A stretch of 64,000 nt of DNA, from positions 186,001 through 250,000 of the forward strand of contig NZ_JADDXT010000002.1 of assembly GCF_015330165.1 (NCBI RefSeq). The letters run 5' to 3'. The notes under the pieces are model-generated. The model was not told the DNA's origin, did not search any database, and worked only from the letters and a program-made list of their open reading frames with translations. The DNA comes from Zobellia roscoffensis. GTDB lineage: Bacteria > Bacteroidota > Bacteroidia > Flavobacteriales > Flavobacteriaceae. Positions 24,353 through 31,209 of the stretch are shown piece after piece (within the stretch, counting starts at the first letter, position 1; the number at the start of each line of letters is the position of its first letter). A program made the translations under genes and the position numbers.

Positions 24353-25579
24353 CTATTCACCTGCCTGGACTACAGTAAAATCGAATTCTTCTGCAATATC
24401 TTCAGAAATTTCGTCAATAGTTTCCGCTGTAACGTCCCATAGTCCGTTTACACCGTCCTCCATCAATTCTTCTAAAAGCTCATTGGAATCCTCTTTAGAA
24501 AAGTAAGCTCCATCCGTACCCGGTTGGCGGGTAAAACGTAAGCTATAGATAAAACCATAGGCTTCAGAAAGCGCATGAAATGCACTACCGTAGTTAGGTG
24601 TTTCCGCAGCTAAAGTTGCTTTGGCTTGTTGTAAATAGTAAATTCCTCTAACAGCAATTACCTGAGATATTTTCCCTCTAATGATTTCGGCCTGAGCATC
24701 ACGAACATCATAGTCACCAGCAACAATTGCAGCACGACCTAATTTAAATGCCTGAAATATCTCATCTGCAATTCCGGCAAAATCTGTATCTTCTTCTAGC
24801 TTACCTATGTATTCGTTCAGAAATTTATCTGCACCTAAATCGGCATTTGGATTTGAAGCGTCGGCATTAAGTCCGTAAACATAACCATAAGCTTCATCCC
24901 ACTTGTGTTCCATGTTCGTATATGACTTACCCTCTAATACCGTACCTGCATCATTATCTGCGCGGCTAGAACCTTCGTCCAACACTGCTGTACTCAAATA
25001 ATTGTTCAAGGCCTGATCGGTCATTAAAGCTCCTAACAATCCTTTCGCGAACAATTGGTTGTATTCTAAACCTTGAGCATTTACATAGCGTGTTTTCTCA
25101 CCATCCGCTAATTGACCTGCAATACCCGCCTCAGCAGTTACATCCCAATTTGCAAAAACTTCATTTACTTGACCATCTATCCAAGATTCAAAATCAGCAC
25201 GAATAAGCGCTTGGTCCGTAGCATTTGTAGAAAAATAATCTACAGAAGCAGCTGTTTTACTGCGTAGACTTTTATCGGAAGTATTTAAATCTGCATCTTC
25301 AAAATCTGCTGCCCCTTCTTCATGAGCATACATTGCTTGCAGTGACTCTGCTGTATTCGTATTTGTTGTAAAACCTCCCAAAAGCTCCTGAGCCATTAAT
25401 ATGCGAGTAGTTTGCCCACTAAAGCTTACTGTATTCTCTCCGTTTCGCTCAAAAGAATAGTTTGTAGGATTATTAATCATGATATTATCTTCATTCATTT
25501 CTGAAACATCATCATCTGAACTACAAGATGCAAGAAAAACTACGGAGCTAATAGCTAATGTATAAAGGACTGTTTTCAT
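24353..25579 (-). CDS. DUF4856 lipoprotein
   Basis: A 408-residue lipoprotein (lipobox FLASC, Cys19, followed by an acidic SSDDD linker). The mature part begins NYSFERNGENTVSFSGQTTR, typical of the DUF4856 family, and continues as a long helical domain with HKWDEAYGYVYGL (about 225-240) and HALSEAYGFIYSLRF (about 335-350), an internal repeat of an H-x-x-x-x-A-Y-G-Y/F pattern. It is the first gene of the imelysin operon, preceded by a consensus promoter with operator-like palindromes. The function is not established; a periplasmic metal-binding partner of imelysin is the likely role (inference from context). Confidence 0.85.
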   Translation of the reverse strand: MKTVLYTLAISSVVFLASCSSDDDVSEMNEDNIMINNPTNYSFERNGENTVSFSGQTTRILMAQELLGGFTTNTNTAESLQAMYAHEEGAADFEDADLNTSDKSLRSKTAASVDYFSTNATDQALIRADFESWIDGQVNEVFANWDVTAEAGIAGQLADGEKTRYVNAQGLEYNQLFAKGLLGALMTDQALNNYLSTAVLDEGSSRADNDAGTVLEGKSYTNMEHKWDEAYGYVYGLNADASNPNADLGADKFLNEYIGKLEEDTDFAGIADEIFQAFKLGRAAIVAGDYDVRDAQAEIIRGKISQVIAVRGIYYLQQAKATLAAETPNYGSAFHALSEAYGFIYSLRFTRQPGTDGAYFSKEDSNELLEELMEDGVNGLWDVTAETIDEISEDIAEEFDFTVVQAGE

Positions 25580-25597
25580 TATATAGTTTGAAATTTA

Positions 25598-25614
25598 TTT
25601 AGACTTGATTTAAA
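25598..25614. promoter_or_regulatory. Operator-like site 1 (TTTAGA-N5-TTTAAA)
   Basis: TTTAGACTTGATTTAAA, an imperfect palindrome, lies just downstream of the -7 box (25622-25629, minus strand), hence over the expected transcription start of the DUF4856 operon and 19 nt before its ATG. Its form resembles DtxR/MntR-type metal-regulator operators. Two further copies lie at 25658 and 25754. Confidence 0.5.
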
Positions 25615-25621
25615 TAGAGCG

Positions 25622-25654
25622 CAAAACTAAGACATGTGATTTAGCTACGCAAAA
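25622..25654 (-). promoter_or_regulatory. Promoter of the imelysin operon
   Basis: On the minus strand, TTTTG (25650-25654) is separated by exactly 20 nt from TAGTTTTG (25622-25629), a full match to the Bacteroidota consensus. Operator-like sites lie immediately on either side, which suits repression by a metal-sensing regulator (inference). Confidence 0.8.
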
Positions 25655-25657
25655 TTA

Positions 25658-25674
25658 TTTTTATTAAATCTAAA
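25658..25674. promoter_or_regulatory. Operator-like site 2
   Basis: TTTTTATTAAATCTAAA aligns with sites 1 and 3, sharing the right half ATCTAAA with site 3. It lies 3 nt upstream of the -33 box of the imelysin-operon promoter. Confidence 0.45.
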
Positions 25675-25753
25675 TAATAGTGATGGTAAGAGAGAGTAAA
25701 AAAAGAAAGATAACACCGTTTCTGGTTATACAATAATTGAAATAATTACACTA

Positions 25754-25770
25754 TTTATAATTAATCTAAA
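25754..25770. promoter_or_regulatory. Operator-like site 3
   Basis: TTTATAATTAATCTAAA is the most symmetric copy (TTTA...TAATTA...TAAA). It falls at the -33 position of the rightward promoter whose -7 box is TACTTTTG at 25780-25787. Confidence 0.5.
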
Positions 25771-25779
25771 TAAAAATAT

Positions 25780-25787
25780 TACTTTTG
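25780..25787 (+). promoter_or_regulatory. -7 box of the 121-residue Cys/His protein gene
   Basis: TACTTTTG matches TAnnTTTG, 63 nt upstream of the ATG at 25851. The -33 region has no TTG but is filled by operator-like site 3. Confidence 0.6.
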
Positions 25788-25850
25788 AATAAGCATTACA
25801 ACTCTGCTTGAGAACTATTATTAAACCTCAAATACATTAAGAACCACACT

Positions 25851-26216
25851 ATGGAAGATATTAATCCCATTTACCACAACCCATTTGGCGTAGCATTTCA
25901 ATGGAAACGCCCCACCGCTAAAGACCAAAAAAAGGTGCAGATTGTTTTTAGGGATACCGGCCTACTTTTAAGCCAGAACGAACTGGTACAATTTAAAAGA
26001 AATATTGAGTGTACCATGAAAAGTAATAGTCCGTGTATAGATTGCCAACAACATGATACTTGTAGGTCACTACTTCTAGATACACCTGCCCCACAAATTA
26101 CTTTAGCTATGAATCAAAAAGAATTGAGTGCTGTTCAAGATTTGGTAGACGGTACGCTGTTTCAACTAAACTTAGACAGTTATTTAAATGAAATGTGTGG
26201 TGACAAAGACAATTAA
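25851..26216 (+). CDS. Small Cys/His protein, divergent from imelysin operon
   Basis: A 121-residue soluble protein with no signal peptide or membrane segment; no family was recognised with confidence. A short cluster C-I-D-C-Q-Q-H-D-T-C (about residues 62-71) spaces Cys, Cys, His and Cys three residues apart (C-x2-C-x2-H-x2-C), with a further Cys at about 53. This could bind a metal ion or iron-sulphur cluster (inference). It shares the operator-bearing divergent region with the imelysin operon, so it may be coregulated as a metal-homeostasis accessory. Its stop overlaps the converging HMG-CoA lyase stop by 4 nt. Confidence 0.8.
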   Translation: MEDINPIYHNPFGVAFQWKRPTAKDQKKVQIVFRDTGLLLSQNELVQFKRNIECTMKSNSPCIDCQQHDTCRSLLLDTPAPQITLAMNQKELSAVQDLVDGTLFQLNLDSYLNEMCGDKDN

Positions 26217-27079
26217 TGATATGTAGAAAATAACTCTGTAGCCTTATTGTAGGCAGCCTCAAAAACCATCCAATTAACACCTGAATCTGCTTTTTCTGTT
26301 GTGAAGTAGGAAAGCATTTTCTCGGTAGGCATATTACCGGTAAGCTCATCTTTAGCCATTGGGCAGCCGCCGAAACCTTGAACGGCGCCATCAAACCTAC
26401 GGCAACCTGATTTATATGCAGCATCTACCTTCTCATGCCATTTGGCAGGTGTTGTATGTAAATGGGCCCCGAATTCTATTTCTGGATATCTAGGAATCAA
26501 TTGTGAAAAAAGATATTCTATCACCTCTGGTGTGGAAGTACCTACGGTATCCGAAAGTGATAAAATTTTAGCACCCATTCCACTTAACTTTTCTGTCCAT
26601 TCCCCAACAATATCTACATCCCAGGGGTCACCATAAGGATTACCGAAACCCATAGAAATATAGGTAACGACCTCTTTACCAGAAGCATCTGCAATGTTCA
26701 ATATTTCTTGAAGAATTTCTACGGATTGGTCAATGGTTTTATGGGTATTCCGCATCTGAAAATTCTCGGAAATAGAAAACGGATATCCTAGGTACTGTAT
26801 TTCCGGATGTTTGCACGCGTCTTCCGCGCCCCTCACGTTTGCTACAATACTTAAGAGTTTACTTTTTGTTTTTGATAGGTCGAGTTTTGACAGCACCTCA
26901 GCGGTATCTACCATTTGCGGAATTGCCCTTGGTGAAACAAAACTCCCAAAATCTATAGTATCGAAACCACAACCTAAGAGCGATTGAATGTATTTTACCT
27001 TTTCATGGGTAGGAATAAAAGGTTTGATGCCTTGCATGGCATCCCTAGGACATTCTATAACCTTTACCTTTTCCATCAT
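26213..27079 (-). CDS. Hydroxymethylglutaryl-CoA lyase
   Basis: A 288-residue DRE-TIM/HMGL-like aldolase that cleaves HMG-CoA to acetyl-CoA and acetoacetate at the end of leucine degradation. Visible motifs are ECPRDAMQG at the N-terminus (RD of the active site), DFGSFVSPRAIPQM, the metal-ligand histidines in EFGAHLHTT, and the catalytic-Cys loop QGFGGCPMAKDELTGNMPTE near 235-255. Two ATG codons start the frame; both lie after a TAATTTTG box. Length is normal. No other leucine-degradation gene is adjacent. Confidence 0.92.
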   Translation of the reverse strand: MMEKVKVIECPRDAMQGIKPFIPTHEKVKYIQSLLGCGFDTIDFGSFVSPRAIPQMVDTAEVLSKLDLSKTKSKLLSIVANVRGAEDACKHPEIQYLGYPFSISENFQMRNTHKTIDQSVEILQEILNIADASGKEVVTYISMGFGNPYGDPWDVDIVGEWTEKLSGMGAKILSLSDTVGTSTPEVIEYLFSQLIPRYPEIEFGAHLHTTPAKWHEKVDAAYKSGCRRFDGAVQGFGGCPMAKDELTGNMPTEKMLSYFTTEKADSGVNWMVFEAAYNKATELFSTYH

Positions 27080-27114
27080 TTTAAGTAAGTTTCAACTAGG
27101 CTCATAAACCTACT

Positions 27115-27122
27115 CAAAATTA
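27115..27122 (-). promoter_or_regulatory. HMG-CoA lyase -7 box
   Basis: Minus-strand TAATTTTG matches TAnnTTTG, 35 nt upstream of the start codon. Confidence 0.5.
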
Positions 27123-27125
27123 GCA

Positions 27126-27752
27126 TTAATTATCCGATACTAAGATATAGACCGCAATACCAATAAACACAATGATTTGAAGCCATTTTAGATAAACTCC
27201 AACCTTGGAGCTCTCTTTAAAATACACCGAAATACTCCCGGATAGAATAGCTATTAAACTGAAAACAATAGAAGATATAAACATAAAAAGTAACCCCAAG
27301 ACATAAAACTGAATTGTGGTACTCATCTCTTCACTAAACAGAAACCCGGGAAAAAATGCCAAGAAAAAAATAGTAACCTTAGGGTTAAGAACGTTCATGA
27401 TAAAACCTTGCTTAAACAACTCCCAAAGTCCTTTTTTAGGTACGGCTCCTTCCGTTAGTTCCAAATTACCACTGCTTTTAAAGACTTTAAAGGCCAGATA
27501 AAAGAGATACAAAGCTCCTAGCAGTTTAATTCCAAAAAACAGGGTTTCACTCTCCTTAATAATGACAGAGACACCAAAAGCAAGCAAACTGGTATGTACC
27601 AAACATCCCGAAATAAGACCTGCAGTAGTTGCTAAGCCATATTTTTTACCATTAACTAAACTCTGCATTAATACATAAATGTTATCCGGACCAGGCGACA
27701 TAGACAAAGCCACAGTAGCCAACATAAAAGTGTAGAGTGTTTCGTAATTCAC
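27126..27752 (-). CDS. LysE family amino-acid exporter
   Basis: A 208-residue inner-membrane exporter of the LysE/RhtB group, which exports amino acids or related small molecules. The start is taken as GTG at 27752, giving VNYETLYTFMLATVALSMSPGPDN; the longer frame adds 56 hydrophilic residues foreign to the family. The signature SMSPGPDNIYV is intact and six hydrophobic helices are visible. The substrate cannot be told. It is transcribed alone, divergent from the Dabb protein gene. Confidence 0.88.
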   Translation of the reverse strand: MNYETLYTFMLATVALSMSPGPDNIYVLMQSLVNGKKYGLATTAGLISGCLVHTSLLAFGVSVIIKESETLFFGIKLLGALYLFYLAFKVFKSSGNLELTEGAVPKKGLWELFKQGFIMNVLNPKVTIFFLAFFPGFLFSEEMSTTIQFYVLGLLFMFISSIVFSLIAILSGSISVYFKESSKVGVYLKWLQIIVFIGIAVYILVSDN

Positions 27753-27970
27753 TGTAATGAAATTCTGTTTTGTTTTTATTTGAAATCTTATATCACAAAA
27801 AATTGCTCTGGAAACTTTCGTGTGCGCACCAAAGTAACTACTCTTTTTTATATCTTGTCCTAAATTCAGGCATGAATAAAATGATATGCATTTGTATCCT
27901 GAATTTTTAGTTGGTCGCAATTCCCCTTAGGTTTGACCATGAGAGTAGTTGCATCACAAAAATATACAAC

Positions 27971-28393
27971 ATGAAACAGAGTTACATTACATTCAGCTTA
28001 AGCCTCGTTTTGGTAGCATTGCTTTTAGTAGCTTTTGAAAGTAGAAATAACTCCAAGCCACTAATACACAAAACTTCCATGCAAAAAGACAGCTTGTTAC
28101 GCCATGTAGTATTATTTAAATTCAAACCCGAAACTTCTAAAGAAGACATTAAAAAAGTTGAGGATGCATTTACTGCATTACCTTCTAAAATTCCGCAAAT
28201 AGTAGGTTACGAATGGGGACTGAACAATAGCCCCGAAGGGCTAAATGATGGTTTCACCCACTGTTTTTTCCTGACTTTTAATAGCGAAGAAGACCGCGCT
28301 ATTTACTTACCCCACCCAGACCATAAGGCTTTTGGGGAAGTTTTAGGACCTCATTTAGGCGGTGTTTTGGTGATGGATTATTGGGCTAAATAG
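27971..28393 (+). CDS. Dabb-domain protein with signal/anchor
   Basis: A 140-residue protein. Residues 1-22 are a hydrophobic signal or anchor. From about 42 comes a stress-response A/B-barrel (Dabb) domain: LLRHVVLFKFKPETSKEDIKK, the VGYEWGLNNSPEG strand, THCFFLTFNSEEDRAIYLPHPDHKAF and the closing VLVMDYW. Dabb domains form ferredoxin-like dimers of varied function. The start at 27971 follows the usual signal-peptide pattern; the longer frame begins within the divergent control region. Function unknown, probably periplasmic. Confidence 0.85.
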   Translation: MKQSYITFSLSLVLVALLLVAFESRNNSKPLIHKTSMQKDSLLRHVVLFKFKPETSKEDIKKVEDAFTALPSKIPQIVGYEWGLNNSPEGLNDGFTHCFFLTFNSEEDRAIYLPHPDHKAFGEVLGPHLGGVLVMDYWAK

Positions 28394-28514
28394 CACTTGT
28401 TTTTGATTTTATACAGCTTTTTATAGAATCTAATTCTTTTGTCATGACAAACTAAATGCATATTTTTTTTAAATATTATGCATCGATTTGACTTGAATAT
28501 CTTTTTTAATAATA

Positions 28515-28846
28515 CTACAATATTGTTGGATTTTTAAAAATTCGCCTTCCGGTTCTAATCAAAAGCTTATAATTCTCAAAAACAATTTTCTCATCAATTC
28601 TAATTGCATTTCTCGCAATTTCCAATTGCTCATCCTTCTACTCTTTTGGAATTCCTACGAAACACTTAGCTGGATGCCTTACATCTGTTCCAAATATATT
28701 TTTACTTAACGACTCATCCAACTTGTCTACTGATTCAAATAAGCGTCTTTTTCCTAATGTATGCTGTCTACCCAGATAATCAGGAATGCCTTGTTACTTT
28801 TTCGTCCAAAAACCGAATTATTTAGTGATAGTTCGGACAACAGCAT
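28515..28846 (-). pseudogene. Decayed gene downstream of the ParDE pair
   Basis: Beginning 15 nt after the toxin stop, an ATG at 28846 reads MLLSELSLNNSVFGRKS. A frameshift near 28790 is then needed to continue in a frame reading GRQHTLGKRRLFESVDKL, DESLSKNIFGTDVRHPAKC and FVGIPKE, then a TAG stop (about 28638), then DEQLEIARNAIRIDEKIVF and NYKLLIRTGRRIFKNP to a stop at 28515. The charged, protein-like composition over about 105 codons interrupted by one frameshift and one stop suggests a remnant gene. No family recognised. A sequencing error could mimic one lesion but hardly both. Confidence 0.5.
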
Positions 28847-28860
28847 TTTAGCCTATAAGC

Positions 28861-29148
28861 TTAAAGTATATTTTTTAAATCCTGTCTGCCGATAATTGCA
28901 ATTATTTCTACGGTGTTACCATTAATTTTATAGTAAATACTATCGGCACCACATACACACCGCTTATATCCCTTTTTTATAAAATCAACTGCTTCGAATG
29001 AATAGGGACTTTGAGCAATGATGTTGAAGTACTCAAAAAAAGAATCAAAGTATTTGTCAGCTTGGACCATTCCAAACTTTTTTACTCCATATCGATGAAT
29101 TCGTATCAAGTCATCTTTTGCAGCGTTGCTTAGTCTATAATCAGACAT
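28861..29148 (-). CDS. ParE/RelE-type toxin
   Basis: A 95-residue toxin of the RelE/ParE superfamily. It begins YRLSNAAKDDLIRIHRYGVKKFG, followed by the central helix (DKYFDSFFEYFNIIAQSP), and ends IIAIIGRQDLKNIL, matching ParE (final strand with an IIxIxHxRxD-like motif, here GRQD). ParE toxins usually poison DNA gyrase. It follows the antitoxin gene by 3 nt, so the two form one operon. The decayed gene behind it suggests an accessory, horizontally moving module. Confidence 0.88.
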   Translation of the reverse strand: MSDYRLSNAAKDDLIRIHRYGVKKFGMVQADKYFDSFFEYFNIIAQSPYSFEAVDFIKKGYKRCVCGADSIYYKINGNTVEIIAIIGRQDLKNIL

Positions 29149-29151
29149 TAA

Positions 29152-29379
29152 TTATGACTTGGCTTGCGCTAAAATTTGTTCCTTGCTATCATTGGAGAAT
29201 CCACTATTCTCGGCTTTATCTAATTTAGCCTTAATCCAGTCTATTTCTATTTGCTGCTTTCTTGCCTGTCTAATTAAATCGTTAACGAGTTCACTTTTAC
29301 TGGAATATTCCTGGGTGTCAACCTGTGATTTTAACCACTCATCATTTGGTTGTGTAAATGAAATGCTCTGTCTTGCCAT
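29152..29379 (-). CDS. ParD-type antitoxin
   Basis: A 75-residue antitoxin. The start at 29379 (MARQSISFTQPNDEWL) is preferred because the longer frame would run through the operator palindrome. The N-terminal ribbon-helix-helix (about 1-48, with SISFTQPN as the DNA-contacting strand and SSKSELVNDLIRQARK as helix 2) binds DNA; the C-terminal helix should bind and neutralise the toxin. A perfect palindrome lies 15 nt upstream, fitting autoregulation. Confidence 0.85.
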   Translation of the reverse strand: MARQSISFTQPNDEWLKSQVDTQEYSSKSELVNDLIRQARKQQIEIDWIKAKLDKAENSGFSNDSKEQILAQAKS

Positions 29380-29393
29380 GAGAGTAAATTTAT

Positions 29394-29413
29394 TTGGTGT
29401 AAATATACACCAA
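29394..29413. promoter_or_regulatory. ParDE operator palindrome
   Basis: TTGGTGTA (29394-29401) and TACACCAA (29406-29413) form a perfect 8-bp inverted repeat around AATA. It lies 15 nt before the antitoxin start, where ribbon-helix-helix antitoxins normally bind. Confidence 0.75.
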
Positions 29414-29476
29414 TTACGAACCAATTACAAATTTCTAATTATATTGGCAACAGTTGTACAAACGTACCTTGTTGCT

Positions 29477-30511
29477 CTACCCCTTCAAAATAGCCTTATT
29501 AATCCTCTTTATCAAACCCGGCCCTTCGTAAATAAAACCCGTATACAACTGAATTAGATCTGCTCCCGCTTCTAACTTTTCTAGTGCATCTTTTTTTGAG
29601 TGTATGCCTCCTACTCCAATGATCGGGAAAGCTTTATTGCTTTTATCTGCCAAGAAACGGATTACCTCTGTACTTCTATTGGTCAATGGTTTTCCGCTTA
29701 GTCCGCCCATTTCTTTGGTTAGTGATTCTTCAGATTTTAAATCTTTACGCTCAATAGTTGTATTGGTAGCGATAACACCGTCAATTTTAGTATCGTCTAC
29801 GATAGCAATAATATCCAATAATTGGTCGTCCGTTAAGTCAGGAGCTATTTTTAGAAGAATGGGCTTTTCTTTTTGTTGCTTCTGCGAGGCCAAGCTTGTG
29901 TTTTCTTTTTTCAACTCTAATAAAAGAGCCGTAAGCGGTTCTTTATCTTGAAGCTCCCGAAGTCCAGGTGTATTGGGAGAACTCACGTTAACTACAAAGT
30001 AGTCCACATGGTCAAAAAGGGCATTAAAACAGATAAGATAATCGGAAACGGCATCTTCATTAGGCGTTACCTTGTTCTTACCAATATTACCCCCTATAAG
30101 CACTTTATGTTCTTTCTTTAAGCGCTCCACGGCGTCTTGTACCCCCATATTATTAAAGCCCATTCGGTTCACTATGGCCTGATCTGGCTTTAACCTAAAC
30201 AATCTTGTCTTTGGATTTCCAGGTTGTGGCTTGGGCGTAAGTGTGCCTATCTCAACAAATCCGAACCCGAAATTAGATAGTTCATTGTACAGTTTGGCAT
30301 CCTTATCAAAACCAGCGGCCAGACCTACAGGGTTTTTAAACTTTATACCAAAAACTTCCTTTTCCAAACGGGGGTCTTCTATTTTGTAGATAGCTCTAAA
30401 AATTCCTGAAAAACCGATTTTACAAAGAAAACGAACTAAAGAAAAAGTAACATGATGGGCTTTTTCCGCGTCTAGCGAGAAAAGTAATGGCTGAAGGAAG
30501 GTCTTATACAT
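29477..30511 (-). CDS. pyrD: Dihydroorotate dehydrogenase (quinone), class 2
   Basis: A 344-residue membrane-associated flavoenzyme that oxidises dihydroorotate to orotate with quinone in pyrimidine synthesis. The start at 30511 gives MYKTFLQPLLFSLDAEKAHH, the amphipathic N-terminal extension typical of class 2; the longer frame begins upstream of the -7 box. FMN-barrel motifs are NPVGLAAGFDKDA, TPKPQPGNPKTRLFR, NRMGFNNMG and VNVSSPNTPGLREL, where the Ser of class 2 is the catalytic base. IGVGGIHSKKDALEKLEAGA binds the FMN phosphate. It is monocistronic with a TATTTTTG box upstream. Confidence 0.96.
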   Translation of the reverse strand: MYKTFLQPLLFSLDAEKAHHVTFSLVRFLCKIGFSGIFRAIYKIEDPRLEKEVFGIKFKNPVGLAAGFDKDAKLYNELSNFGFGFVEIGTLTPKPQPGNPKTRLFRLKPDQAIVNRMGFNNMGVQDAVERLKKEHKVLIGGNIGKNKVTPNEDAVSDYLICFNALFDHVDYFVVNVSSPNTPGLRELQDKEPLTALLLELKKENTSLASQKQQKEKPILLKIAPDLTDDQLLDIIAIVDDTKIDGVIATNTTIERKDLKSEESLTKEMGGLSGKPLTNRSTEVIRFLADKSNKAFPIIGVGGIHSKKDALEKLEAGADLIQLYTGFIYEGPGLIKRINKAILKG

Positions 30512-30530
30512 GAACGTGGTTGTGTTTGCG

Positions 30531-30538
30531 CAAAAATA
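30531..30538 (-). promoter_or_regulatory. pyrD -7 box
   Basis: Minus-strand TATTTTTG, 20 nt upstream of the chosen pyrD start, matches TAnnTTTG and supports that start. Confidence 0.5.
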
Positions 30539-30625
30539 CAAACTTACCCCTAGTATAGAAACTACTTCCTACTATTTTTAAAATTTGAAATGGATGTAAA
30601 AAATTGAATAGTAAATTACTAACGC

Positions 30626-31063
30626 TTATTCTTCCTTTATTGGAGTTTCGTACGTTTTGGGAACTACTTTTATTGGTATACGTATGGCTTCGTTACAAAG
30701 CTGAAGATAACGCTCGTACTGCTTCATATTAAAAACGGACAAAAGTTGCTTGTCACTATCATAAGCCACTTGAACCAATTGTTGTTGCAATGCCTTATAC
30801 TTTTCTGCCAATTTAATAAGATCTTCTTCAGTACTCTGCGGATGCTGCGCTAATAATTTCTCTATCTGCTCTTCTAAACTTTTTGTTGTGACCGCTAACT
30901 CACCCTGCAGCGCTTCCATGATTCCTACCTGCTCCTCGTTTAATTGAAAAATAGTTTTGATGGTCTCATTGTTTTTTCCACCAATATCCAATGTGCAATT
31001 TTGGGCATTTCCCACCGAAAACAACATCAAAAACACTATCAAACCATACAACTTACGAAACAT
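30626..31063 (-). CDS. Secreted helical protein of unknown function
   Basis: A 145-residue protein with a signal peptide (to about residue 20, GNAQ). The mature part is almost wholly helical and probably coiled: LNEEQVGIMEALQGELAVTT, KSLEEQIEKLLAQHPQSTEE, and a region rich in Gln (ALQQQLVQVAYDSDKQLLSV). The LNEEQ...L.MKQYERY layout recalls periplasmic Spy/CpxP-type or DUF4168-like proteins, but no family is certain. Two Cys (about 23 and 122) could form a disulphide. It is a single gene between pyrD and the next TonB receptor. Confidence 0.7.
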   Translation of the reverse strand: MFRKLYGLIVFLMLFSVGNAQNCTLDIGGKNNETIKTIFQLNEEQVGIMEALQGELAVTTKSLEEQIEKLLAQHPQSTEEDLIKLAEKYKALQQQLVQVAYDSDKQLLSVFNMKQYERYLQLCNEAIRIPIKVVPKTYETPIKEE

Positions 31064-31155
31064 ACAATCTTGTTTAAAATTCGATTCCGTTTATATAAAC
31101 AGTAATTTAAGTGAAAAATTATATTTCCTCTGTGTATGACATCCTTATTACAAAA

Positions 31156-31181
31156 AAAGACTGCCCTTTCGGACAGTCTTT
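31156..31181 (-). terminator. Terminator of the 954-residue TonB receptor
   Basis: AAAGACTG plus CC pairs with GG plus CAGTCTTT (31156-31181), followed on the minus strand by a U-run. It lies 29 nt past the receptor stop codon. Confidence 0.88.
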
Positions 31182-31209
31182 CTGTTTATTCTTATATATT
31201 TCTAATCTT

